Shown here in pieces: positions 36,716-44,976 of a DNA stretch of 64,000 nt. The notes under the pieces are model-generated. The model saw only the letters and a list, made by a program, of their open reading frames with translations. It was not told the DNA's origin and made no database searches. The first letter of the stretch is position 1. Each line of letters starts with the position of its first letter. Source of the DNA: Roseiarcus sp963816065 (GTDB lineage: Bacteria; Pseudomonadota; Alphaproteobacteria; Rhizobiales; Beijerinckiaceae). The position numbers and the translations under genes were made by a program. Location: the NCBI GenBank assembly GCA_963816065.1, contig CAWFJG010000019.1, forward strand, positions 186,001 through 250,000, given 5' to 3'.

Positions 36716-38749
36716 ATGGCCGGCGAACAGGGAAGGGGCGACGCGACGGGCTTTGTGGCCGGATTCGGCCGCCGATGGCGCTGGATCGCCGGCGCGACGC
36801 TGGCGGCGCTGATCGGCTCGGCGGTCTTCGTGATCGCCGCGCCGCCGCGCTACGCCGGCGTCGCCAAAGCCCTGCTCGATACGGCGCCGCCTGCCTTTTC
36901 CGGTTTCGAACGCACGCCGGGCGGCGCACCGCGGACGCCGGCCGAGCTTTCGCCCCCGGCGACTGACGCCGAAATCGCTCATGACGCCGGATCTCGCCAG
37001 CGCCGTGGCCACCCAATTGGGGCTGGCGGGGGGCGCGGGCGCGCCGGACCGCGACGCGGTCGTGGCGTTGCTGTCGCGGCTGACGATTGCGTCGTCGCCC
37101 GGGTCGCGCGCGGTGACGATGACCTTCGTTGCCCGCGATTCGAGTCTCGCGGCGCGCGGAGCCAATGCGGCGGCGGATCTCCTCGTGCAATCCCGAAACG
37201 TAGCCCGGGCCAAAGCGGAGCGCTCGGTCGAGACCTGGCTCGAGCACAAGATTTCGCAGTGGAAGGGCAAGCTTGCCGAAGCCGAGGCGAAGGTCGAAGC
37301 AACTCGGGCGCAGTCGGGCTCGCCGCCCCCCGGCGAAGGAACGGCGAAGGCCAGCGATTTGGCGGCCGACCTCAATGGCAAGCTCTCCGAAGCGCGTGCG
37401 GCCGAAGCTTCAGCGACAGCAAGGGCGGAACTCCTGCGCAGGCTCGGACGCGAAGCCCAACTCCCGGACGCGGCTCAGGCGATCGCCGATCCGGCGCTCA
37501 GGCGGCTCTTCGATCAGCGCGCCGCGGTCAAGGCGCAGATCGCCGACGCCGGGCGCACCCTGCTGCCGCTCCATCCACGCATGAAGGATCTCGCCGCTCA
37601 GCTGGCGGAGTCGACGGCGAGATCCGCGACGCGGCCGACAAAGCCGCACGCGCGAGCGAAGGCGAAGCGCGTCGGGCGAGCGGGGACGCCGAAGCGCTCG
37701 CCGCGAAGCTGGACGAGGAGACGAAGGCGACCGCTGCCGCTGCCGCCGCCGCCGCCGCTGCCGCCGCCACGGCCGCCGCCTCCGATGGCGCGTTGCGTGC
37801 GCTCGAAGCCGAGGCGCAGGCGGCGCGCGACGAGTTGCAGGCCTATCAGCGGATGGCGCGGGAGGAGGAGGCGCGCAGGGCGAGCCAATCCGGCGATGGC
37901 GACGCCCGCGTGCTCGAGCGGGCCGAGCCGCCGAGCGCGCCCCTCTTTCCAAAGGTCTGGCCGACCGTTCTCGGGTCGACCGCCGCCGCCTTTGTCCTCT
38001 CGGCGCTCGCCGCCGCCGGGACGGCCTTTGCCGCCCGCAGGCGGCCGGGGCCGCCGGCTGAGGGGCTCGCGGGGCCGGAGAGGGTCGACGAGGCCACGCC
38101 CGCGCTCGCGGCCAGCCAGCCGCAATTGCAAGCGCTGGCGGACGTCGCCGCGTCGCCGTCCGCCGCCCTCGACAGCGCCGCGAGCCTGGTCGCGGCGCTC
38201 CGCCGGGTGAGGCCAAACGGCGGTCTGGTCGTGCTGGTCGCCGGCCACCGCAGCGGGCAGGCGCTGGCGATCGCGTTGGAAACGGCGCGAAAACTTGCCG
38301 CCGACCGCGCCGCCGTGCTCGTCGACCTCGGCGAGACGCAGGATTGGCTGGCCGACATTCTCTACCGCGAGGAACCGGACGCTCCTGCGATGCCGGGGCT
38401 CGCGGAGCTGATTGCCGGGCGCGCCGGCTTCGCCGAGGTGATCCGGCGCGACCTCTCCTCGCGCCTCGACGTTGTGCTGCCGGGTCAGGGCGAGACAGCG
38501 GCAAGCATCGGAGACGCGTTGACCGCCTTTACCACCGCCTATGCGGCGGTCGTCCTGCACGCCTCCGACTGGCGCGCGGGCTGGGCGCGGGCGGCCGCCG
38601 CCTTCGCCGACGCGGTTGTGGTTGTCGCGCCCGCTACTCGCGCCGGCGCGGCGCTGGACGCGGCGGAAGCCGCGCTCGGCGACGCCTGCCCGACAGTTCT
38701 CACCTACGCGGTGCGGGCGGCCCGCAAGCTCCCCGAGCCGGTTGGCTAA
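36716..38749 (+). CDS. Exopolysaccharide chain-length/Wzc-like protein, degenerate kinase part, two frameshifts
   Basis: Inner-membrane polysaccharide co-polymerase of about 677 residues. N-terminal Wzz-type membrane segment WRWIAGATLAALIGSAVFVI, a long coiled-coil periplasmic region with a polyalanine tract near 37740, and a second membrane segment TVLGSTAAAFVLSALAAAGT. The cytoplasmic part resembles a BY-kinase (GGLVVLVAGHRSGQALAIAL) but the P-loop Lys is absent. Frame leaves near 36975 and returns near 37620, so the net frame is kept; these are probably two indel errors. ATG 36716 with AAGGATGGAG. Confidence 0.75.
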   Translation: MAGEQGRGDATGFVAGFGRRWRWIAGATLAALIGSAVFVIAAPPRYAGVAKALLDTAPPAFSGFERTPGGAPRTPAELSPPATDAEIAHDAGSRQRRGHPIGAGGGRGRAGPRRGRGVAVAADDCVVARVARGDDDLRCPRFESRGARSQCGGGSPRAIPKRSPGQSGALGRDLARAQDFAVEGQACRSRGEGRSNSGAVGLAAPRRRNGEGQRFGGRPQWQALRSACGRSFSDSKGGTPAQARTRSPTPGRGSGDRRSGAQAALRSARRGQGADRRRRAHPAAAPSTHEGSRRSAGGVDGEIRDAADKAARASEGEARRASGDAEALAAKLDEETKATAAAAAAAAAAAATAAASDGALRALEAEAQAARDELQAYQRMAREEEARRASQSGDGDARVLERAEPPSAPLFPKVWPTVLGSTAAAFVLSALAAAGTAFAARRRPGPPAEGLAGPERVDEATPALAASQPQLQALADVAASPSAALDSAASLVAALRRVRPNGGLVVLVAGHRSGQALAIALETARKLAADRAAVLVDLGETQDWLADILYREEPDAPAMPGLAELIAGRAGFAEVIRRDLSSRLDVVLPGQGETAASIGDALTAFTTAYAAVVLHASDWRAGWARAAAAFADAVVVVAPATRAGAALDAAEAALGDACPTVLTYAVRAARKLPEPVG

Positions 38750-38992
38750 GTGGGGGCGGCCAACTCGCGTATGGTCATTGCCGCGGCGGTCGTCAGTGGA
38801 GGTTAGTCTATCTGCTCTGGCCGGCGTTTCCGAGAGTTCCAACAGTGCGACCGAGAGATGACCCGCGCGCCTGTCATCGGGCGCCTTGCACGGCGCCCGC
38901 TATACCGCGGATTTTGGCCGCGGATGCGTGAGCGCTTTCAGCAGGCGTATTGGCCAAGACCCTCTATCCGAAGGCGCACGGACGCGGGCCCG

Positions 38993-39202
38993 TTACGACT
39001 TGTTGGCCGACAACCAATCCATAATTTCTTTTCTGGGAAGGGCGTAGCCATTAGGCCCCTCGATTTCATACAATTCCGCTCGCTGTCGGTGATAAAGGTC
39101 GCGCGCCTTTCTGAGGGCGGCCTCTTTGCTCGCAATGCCTTGGGACGTCCTGTCTTGATCGAGATGGTCTCGGTAGAAAACTTTCCATTGAGACGTACTC
39201 AT
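38993..39202 (-). CDS. Small protein of unknown function (69 aa)
   Basis: A 69-residue soluble protein, MSTSQWKVFYRDHLDQDRTS at the start, then a Lys/Arg-rich helix KEAALRKARDLYHRQRAELY and IEGPNGYALPRKEIMDWLSA. The ordered mix of residues and lower GC than its surroundings argue for a real gene. It resembles small DUF2188-like proteins loosely; I make no functional claim. Confidence 0.6.
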   Translation of the reverse strand: MSTSQWKVFYRDHLDQDRTSQGIASKEAALRKARDLYHRQRAELYEIEGPNGYALPRKEIMDWLSANKS

Positions 39203-39281
39203 AATTCCGAAAACCTCCCGATCTGAGTTAGTGGGGGCTTGGTCGCTTCCGATAGCGCCAGTACCCTAAGCAACGTTCGGT

Positions 39282-39521
39282 CTAGGTCCCCATGCTGGAC
39301 TGGCGGACATCTTGCTCGGCGCAAACAGCGATATTATTTTTGACGCTAACCACTCCGGGCGTACGGCGTACGATCGCCTCCGCAAAGGACCGTTGGTAGG
39401 CGCGGTCGACCTTGCCCTGTAAAGTGACCAGGCCGCCGTCCACTTGAGCGACCACGCTGTAACGCGGAATCGCAAGATCCCAATACAGTGCGTTCGCGAC
39501 TTCGGCGCGAAGATCCGACAT
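39282..39521 (-). CDS. BON domain protein
   Basis: A single BON domain of 79 residues: VANALYWDLAIPRYSVVAQV then DGGLVTLQGKVDRAYQRSFA and VRRTPGVVSVKNNIAV. BON domains bind phospholipid or act in stress proteins such as OsmY; this one has no signal peptide. ATG 39521 follows GGGAGGC. AT-rich upstream sequence (39530-39570) probably holds its promoter. Confidence 0.85.
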   Translation of the reverse strand: MSDLRAEVANALYWDLAIPRYSVVAQVDGGLVTLQGKVDRAYQRSFAEAIVRRTPGVVSVKNNIAVCAEQDVRQSSMGT

Positions 39522-40132
39522 AATGAGCCTCCCACATATACAATTCGCACCCAAACATGTAAAATAATTACACGCAACTTAATATCGGGCGTCATCTCCA
39601 CCTGCGGCGAAATCACTCAGTCTACAATTCATCACAACCAGAGGTTTGCGCATTGAACTTAAGGGGTTGCGGGCGCCAATTTTTCACCCATCTATCGACC
39701 CGTCCTCGACAGGATGCCGTTGCGGGAGTCGTCCGCTGTAGCGCTACGCCAAGGCCGGCTCGGAACGGCAGGGCCACTTACGATCCTGGAATCGTTGCGT
39801 CTTTTGCCGCGCAATGACGGAAACGGCGTGACCCAATGGCGTCTGCGGCCAGGACCGGCCGCCTCCGAGCGCAAAAATCGCTGGGAACAGAGCGCGAGGA
39901 TTCCGGCAACGCCAAGTGGATTAGCAAACGCGAACACGGCGGGGGGTACGCGGCGCTCCAGACGGACGGCGCACCGAGAAGCGTAACCGGCAGATTAACC
40001 ACAACCACAGGTGGCGTTCCCGGCGCGTAGCTGCGCGAGGCTATGGTTGCGAAAAGATGTGGCGCGACAATCACTCTGCCGGCTTCGGCGAGCCGCACGC
40101 AGAGACAGCACGGGTGCAGGCGGAGGCTCTCC
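39522..40132. other. Intergenic region, no gene seen
   Basis: A 611-bp gap. The first 130 bp are AT-rich and likely contain the BON gene promoter. The rest has overlapping short frames on both strands with no coding signature, repeat or RNA fold that I can recognise. Confidence 0.45.
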
Positions 40133-41188
40133 TCAGGCCTCGACCTCGATGGCGTCGTAGCCGTTGGCGCGGTAGATGACGACCGAGACCAGCCAGCTCA
40201 GGGCGAAGACCCCGATGATGAGATAGCCAAGCGCGCCGAAATTGTCGTTCAGAACGCCGATCGCTTTCCAGAACGGGCCCTGCAGCCTGAAGGCGCCGCC
40301 GATCAGCCCGAGCGCCTCGATACCGCCGATCAAAATCGCGACGACGACCGATACTGCAGTAATGGTCAGGTTGTAGAAGAGCTTGCGCATCGGCTTCATG
40401 AAGGCCCAGCCGTAGGCGCCGAGCATCAGCACGCCGTCGGTCGCGTCAATCAACGACATGCCGGCGGTGAAGAGGGCGGGAAAGACAAGCAGCGCGCCGA
40501 ACGAGGCGCCGTTCGCGGCTTGCGTCGCCGAGATCCCGAACAGCGCCACCTCCGTCGCCGTGTCGAAGCCGAGCCCGAACAGGAATCCGATCGGAAACAG
40601 ATGCCAGCTTTTGCTCACGAGACCGAACAGCGGCCGGAACAGCCGCGCCAGGACTCCGCGACTGTTGAGCAGGATGTCGAAATCCTCCTCCGAGAAGCGC
40701 TCGCCGCGCTTGACCGCGCGAAACGTGCGCCAGACCGAAAGCATCACCACGATATTGAACGCCGCCAACAGGAACAGGAAAAGCGCGGAAGCGAGCGTGC
40801 TGAAAATGCCGCCGAACGCCTTGAACTCCTCGAACCGGCCGCTGACCTGGGAGGCCGCGACTCCGACGGCGATCGACAGCAAAACAACGACCGCCGAGTG
40901 GCCAAGCGAGAAGAACAATCCAACGCCGACCGGCCGCTGGCCCTGTTGCATGAGCTTGCGCGTCGAATTGTCGATCGCGGCAATGTGGTCGGCGTCGATC
41001 GCGTGGCGGACCCCGAACGCGTAGGCGAGGAATGCCGAGCCGAACAGGACCGCGTTGCCGCGCAGCGCCAGCGCCGCCCAAATCCAGGCCACGATGTTGG
41101 CGGCGATCAGGACGCCATAGAGCCCGATCAGGCGGCCGCGAATGCTCACGTCGCCGCCTTTCCAGATCTCGGACATCAAACGAGACAT
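40133..41188 (-). CDS. NiCoT family nickel permease (HoxN/NixA-type), NikR-controlled
   Basis: Eight-helix nickel/cobalt importer of the inner membrane, 351 residues. The family signature RHAIDADHIAAIDNSTRKLM (HX4DH type) and GFLFGLGFDTATEVALFG are intact. The NikR operator lies 64 bp upstream and nikR is divergent, so it is most likely the nickel importer, repressed when nickel is plentiful. Highly similar to the permease at 41901 but intact. Confidence 0.92.
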   Translation of the reverse strand: MSRLMSEIWKGGDVSIRGRLIGLYGVLIAANIVAWIWAALALRGNAVLFGSAFLAYAFGVRHAIDADHIAAIDNSTRKLMQQGQRPVGVGLFFSLGHSAVVVLLSIAVGVAASQVSGRFEEFKAFGGIFSTLASALFLFLLAAFNIVVMLSVWRTFRAVKRGERFSEEDFDILLNSRGVLARLFRPLFGLVSKSWHLFPIGFLFGLGFDTATEVALFGISATQAANGASFGALLVFPALFTAGMSLIDATDGVLMLGAYGWAFMKPMRKLFYNLTITAVSVVVAILIGGIEALGLIGGAFRLQGPFWKAIGVLNDNFGALGYLIIGVFALSWLVSVVIYRANGYDAIEVEA

Positions 41189-41251
41189 GCGACCTCGCGG
41201 ACGTTCAGCTTCGAGCGCGGCGCGGTGGCGAAGTGAAAGGCCGAGGCGCGG

Positions 41252-41278
41252 GTATGAAGTATTTTACGTTCTTCATAC
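41252..41278. promoter_or_regulatory. NikR operator
   Basis: GTATGA at 41252-41257 and TCATAC at 41273-41278 are separated by exactly 16 bp, the E. coli-type NikR site GTATGA-N16-TCATAC; the arms extend to a 9-bp perfect inverted repeat (GGTATGAAG/CTTCATACC). Placed between the divergent permease and nikR. Confidence 0.9.
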
Positions 41279-41353
41279 CCTCGTCGCCTTGTCAACTGCG
41301 CGTTTGTCGCATCGTGTGCTAACGGCCGAGGAACGTAAAAAGGGGCAGCGCGC

Positions 41354-41821
41354 ATGGAGCGGGTGACGATATCTCTGGACGAAGGCCTTCTCGGTCAGTT
41401 TGATCGCTATCTCGAACGCAAGGGCTACGCGAACCGGTCAGAGGCGATTCGAGATCTCCTGCGCGAGCGGCTCGAGGCCGATCGGCTGGCGACGGACGAA
41501 AGCGCTCACGTCGTGGGCTGCCTCGCGTACGTCTTCAATCATCACCAGCGCGAACTCTCGCGGAGGCTGACGAGATCCCAGCACGACCATCACGATCTCG
41601 TGCTGTCGACCCTCCATGTCCACCTCGATCACGAAAACTGCCTGGAGATCGCCGTTTTGAGGGGGCATGCGGCGGACGCGCGACAATTCGCGGAGGCCAC
41701 GATCGCCGAGACCGGCGTGCGACACGGCAATCTGCATCTGGTGCCGACCGAACTGGCTGAACAGACCCACCCGCATGGAGCGCACGCGGCTTCGCACGCG
41801 CATATCCGTCCGAAGTCCTGA
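41354..41821 (+). CDS. nikR: Nickel-responsive regulator NikR
   Basis: Ribbon-helix-helix (MERVTISLDEGLLGQFDRYL, NRSEAIRDLL) plus an ACT-like metal domain, 155 residues. The Ni site is present: His77, His88, His90 and Cys96 (HVHLDHENCLEIAVLRG), equivalent to H76/H87/H89/C95 in E. coli. The His-rich tail (THPHGAHAASHAHIRP) is an addition that could buffer metal. It should repress the divergent permease and perhaps itself through the site at 41252. Confidence 0.93.
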   Translation: MERVTISLDEGLLGQFDRYLERKGYANRSEAIRDLLRERLEADRLATDESAHVVGCLAYVFNHHQRELSRRLTRSQHDHHDLVLSTLHVHLDHENCLEIAVLRGHAADARQFAEATIAETGVRHGNLHLVPTELAEQTHPHGAHAASHAHIRPKS

Positions 41822-41900
41822 CGGCGCGTCGCGACGCCGGACCGGCCAATCCTCGCGGCCGTCTGCAGCGGGCGGCCGACGTCGCCCGCCGCGGATGGGA

Positions 41901-42972
41901 TCACGCCTTGACCTCAATGGCGTCGTAGCCTGCCGCGCGGTAGATCGCAGCCGAGATCAACCAGCTCAGGGCGAACACTCCGATGATGACGTAGCCGAGC
42001 ATGCCGAAGTTGTCGTTGAGCGCGCCGATCGCCTCCCAGAACGGGCCGCCGAGCTTGAACGCGTCGCCGATCAGCCCGAGCGTCTCGATGCCGCCGATGA
42101 GAACCGCGACGATCACTGAAACGGCGGTAATGGCGAGGTTATAGAAGAGCTTGCGGATCGGCTTCATGAACGCCCAGCCGTAGGCCCCGAGCATCAACAC
42201 GCCGTCGGTCGTGTCGATGAGCGTCATGCCTGCGGTGAAAAGCGCCGGAAAGACGAGCAGGGCGCCGAACGAGGCGCCATTGGCGGCCTGGGTGGCCGCG
42301 ATGCCGAACAGGGCGACCTCGGTCGCCGTGTCGAAGCCGAGGCCGAACAGGAAGCCGATCGGAAAGAGATGCCAGCCGCAGCTCACCAGGCCGAACAGCG
42401 GCCGGAACAGACGCGCAAGAAAGCCGCGGCTGTTGAGCAGCAGGTCGAAATCCTCGTCGGAGAACCGCTCGCCGCGCCTGACCGCCTGGAACGTGCGCCA
42501 CACCGAAATCAGCACGAGAATGTTGAACGCCGCCAGCAGAAACAGGAACAGGGCGGAGGCGCTCGTGCTGACGATCGCGCCCCAGGCCTTCAATGACTCG
42601 AAACCGCGCGCTCACCTGCGACGTGGCGAATCCGACCGCGATCGAAAGCAGGACGACCACCGCCGCGTGGCCGAGCGAGAAGAAGAACCCGACGCCGACC
42701 GGGCGTCTGCCCTGCTGCATGAGCTTGCGCGTCGAATTGTCGATCGCGGCGATATGGTCGGCGTCGACGGCGTGGCGCAGACCGAACGAATAGGCGAGGA
42801 AGGCCGAACCGAACAGGACGGCGTTGCCGTGAAGGGCGACGAAGGCCCAGATCCAAACCGCGATATTGGCGGCGACGAGAAGGGCGGAAAGAGCGACCAG
42901 GCGACTGCGAACGGATGAGTCGCTTTCTTTCCAAATTCGAGACAGGAAACCACTGGTGACGGGTCCAGGCAT
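41901..42972 (-). CDS. NiCoT family permease, cobalamin-riboswitch controlled (probable cobalt importer), one frameshift
   Basis: Paralogue of the permease at 40133. The signatures LRHAVDADHIAAIDNSTRKL and GFLFGLGFDTATEVALFGIA are intact. An extra T in a TTT run near 42602 shifts the frame; correction gives SARFESLKAWG. The B12 riboswitch 80 bp upstream and the absence of a NikR site imply cobalt import for cobalamin synthesis. ATG 42972 chosen; upstream in-frame codons enter the leader. Confidence 0.88.
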
Positions 42973-43050
42973 GGCGCCCTCGCATGCTTCGACATTGCGT
43001 TGACGCGCCGCAACTCGACCGAACAGAGAACGCATCGACCGCGCCGCGCC

Positions 43051-43230
43051 GGCAGGTCTCCTGGCTCGCGGGTCATCGCCTGCCGCCGGCCTTCCCGGGT
43101 TTCCCCAGTGGCCACTCTACGGGGCGGCAGGCTCGCCGCTGACAGTTGCGGGGGCAGCCGCGGATTCGGACGTCGCCATCCCCACCGCGTTCCCTTTTGA
43201 TTCCCGAAGGAAACCGTCGCGTGGCGACCA
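43051..43230 (-). promoter_or_regulatory. Cobalamin (AdoCbl) riboswitch
   Basis: On the minus strand the leader has the class-defining parts in order: AAAAGGGAACGCGGTG, the core GCTGCCCCCGCAACTGT, the B12 box GCCACTGGG (complement of 43104-43112) and the closing GAGCCAGGAGACCTGCC. It ends 78 bp before the second NiCoT gene and should switch it off when adenosylcobalamin is high. Confidence 0.93.
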
Positions 43231-43446
43231 TAGCGGGTTCGCCTGCACGCGGCTAGGGGACCGATCCGTCCGTTCGGCCCGGCGACGCAGTCCTAGACTG
43301 CGCGCGCACGGAGAGCGTCACACACGCGACGCCGCCGCGCTGAAGGAGCGCGGCGGTAAAGACTCCAGTCCTGTGTCTGCGCCGCTGCGGGCGCTCGCTG
43401 GCCGCGTCCCGCGTTCAGCCCGAACGCGGCGCCGGCCGACGCCGGC

Positions 43447-43623
43447 CTAGACCCTTCGCATGAGCGCGAAGATGAGGCCGACGACAATCAGCACGACGGC
43501 GATCCAGATGAAGAGGTGCGCGCCGCCCATGGCGGTCGACGCGACGCCGCCGAAGCCGAGGAACGCCGCGACAATCGCGACGATGATCAGGATCAGCGCA
43601 TAGTAGATGAGGTTGCCGGGCAT
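43447..43623 (-). CDS. DUF1328 small membrane protein
   Basis: 58-residue protein with two hydrophobic helices: YYALILIIVAIVAAFLGFGG and FIWIAVVLIVVGLIFALMRR. The GFGGVA loop between them is the DUF1328 (YtjA) hallmark. ATG 43623 follows GGAGG at good spacing. Often linked to envelope stress; function unknown. Confidence 0.88.
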   Translation of the reverse strand: MPGNLIYYALILIIVAIVAAFLGFGGVASTAMGGAHLFIWIAVVLIVVGLIFALMRRV

Positions 43624-43716
43624 GCGTGCCTCCATGGTTGCTTCAAGCGGCCAACGCCATGGACAACCCTTGGTGGGCCGTCGCGCAGCCTGATCGCCGT
43701 CGCGGGTTCTCGTTGG

Positions 43717-44025
43717 TTAGGGGCAGTTCGACGTCTGCGTCGTGCTGCTGTAGCCGGTGTTGTCGGTCGTCTGCGTGGTGCGCGACCGGCAAGGGACAAC
43801 GGCTGTGGACGGCGGACCGACCACGACCGTTCGGTCAGGCCCGCTCGCGGTTCCGCCGATGATTGCGCCCGCCGTGCCGCCAACCGCGGCGCCAACCGGC
43901 CCGCCGACAACCGCCCCGGCGACTGCGCCGCCAGCGGCGCCTGTGACGGCCCCGTTTCCATCTGCAAATGCAACAGCTGGCAGCGCGATGGTCGCGCAGG
44001 CCAGCATCATTCCGATCTTTGTCAT
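43717..44025 (-). CDS. Glycine-zipper secreted protein
   Basis: 102-residue exported protein: signal peptide MLACATIALPAVAFADG, then a Gly/Ala zipper (AAGGAVAGAVVGGPVGAAVG then AIIGG) able to insert in membranes, and a Thr/Ser-rich tail with two Cys (VPCRSRTT, TSNCP). Resembles small outer-membrane glycine-zipper proteins. Terminates about 93 bp from the DUF1328 gene on the same strand. Confidence 0.75.
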   Translation of the reverse strand: MTKIGMMLACATIALPAVAFADGNGAVTGAAGGAVAGAVVGGPVGAAVGGTAGAIIGGTASGPDRTVVVGPPSTAVVPCRSRTTQTTDNTGYSSTTQTSNCP

Positions 44026-44259
44026 GTTACCCTCTCAGCAATTCGTGCCGCTTCTTCAATTGACGGGACGGACAAATGTTCCCGCCCCGGCGCGAGAACG
44101 GAGGATTTTTGCGCTCCTTTGGTCCGGAAAGGCCGCTTTCGCAGGGACGGCCTCACGCTCGCCCGACCTCGAACAAGCCGACGCGGGGCAGTCGCGCGAG
44201 CGTCCATTCGCTCGTCCTTCGTCTTGACGACACGCAACGGCCGCTTCACCATCCGGCCC

Positions 44260-44931
44260 ATGAGATCCGGTCCGCGCACATTCGAGCTGACGCCGGACGT
44301 CGTCCTCCGGGCCTATTCGATCGGCGTCTTCCCGATGGCGGAGAGCCGGGAGGCGAGCGAGCTCTTCTGGGTCGAGCCGCAGCAGCGGGGCGTCTTTCCG
44401 CTCGACGGGCTCGTCGTGTCGAAGAGCCTCGCCAAGGCGGTGCGCTCCGACCGTTTTCGCATCGTCGCCGATCGCGATTTCGCGGCGGTGATGCGCGCCT
44501 GCGCCGAGCGGGAGTCGACCTGGATCAACGACGAGATCCTTCGCCTCTATTGCGGGCTGCACGAGGCGGGTCACGCGCATTCGGTCGAGGTCTACGAACA
44601 GGGCGCGCTGGTCGGCGGACTTTATGGCGTGAGCCTGCGCGGCGCGTTCTTCGGCGAGAGCATGTTCCACCGCGCCCGCGACGCTTCCAAGGCCGCGCTG
44701 GTGCATCTGGTCGCCCGCCTCAGGGTCGGCGGATACCGGCTGCTCGACACGCAATTCTTGACCGAACATCTTGCCAGCCTCGGCGCGATCGGCGTAACCC
44801 GCGATGACTTCCGGCTCATGCTCGCCGAGTCGCTCAGGACTTCGGCCGACTTTTGTGCGGTTCCGGCCGAACGGGCTTTGTCGGGAGCGGAGGCTTTGGG
44901 GCTCGCCCTCGGCACGGAAGTTGCGAGTTGA
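44260..44931 (+). CDS. aat: Leucyl/phenylalanyl-tRNA--protein transferase
   Basis: Cytoplasmic N-end-rule enzyme adding Leu or Phe to proteins with N-terminal Arg or Lys, marking them for ClpS-ClpAP. 223 residues. Seen: YSIGVFPMAESREASELFWV, then WVEPQQRGVFPLDG, VEVYEQGALVGGLYGVSLRG and AFFGESMFHRARDASKAALV, the conserved catalytic blocks. ATG 44260 matches the usual start. It ends 45 bp before the ATP-grasp gene on the same strand. Confidence 0.93.
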   Translation: MRSGPRTFELTPDVVLRAYSIGVFPMAESREASELFWVEPQQRGVFPLDGLVVSKSLAKAVRSDRFRIVADRDFAAVMRACAERESTWINDEILRLYCGLHEAGHAHSVEVYEQGALVGGLYGVSLRGAFFGESMFHRARDASKAALVHLVARLRVGGYRLLDTQFLTEHLASLGAIGVTRDDFRLMLAESLRTSADFCAVPAERALSGAEALGLALGTEVAS

Positions 44932-44976
44932 ATACCTGGTGACGGCTCGTCCGTCGCATGAGGAACAGGGTGTTGC

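Noticed and set aside
37737..37780. Run of GCC/GCT triplets like a microsatellite
   Set aside because: It encodes a polyalanine tract inside the coiled coil of the Wzc-like protein.
39714..39986. Short open frames on both strands between the BON and NiCoT genes
   Set aside because: No ribosome sites, no domain, and mutual overlap; treated as noncoding.
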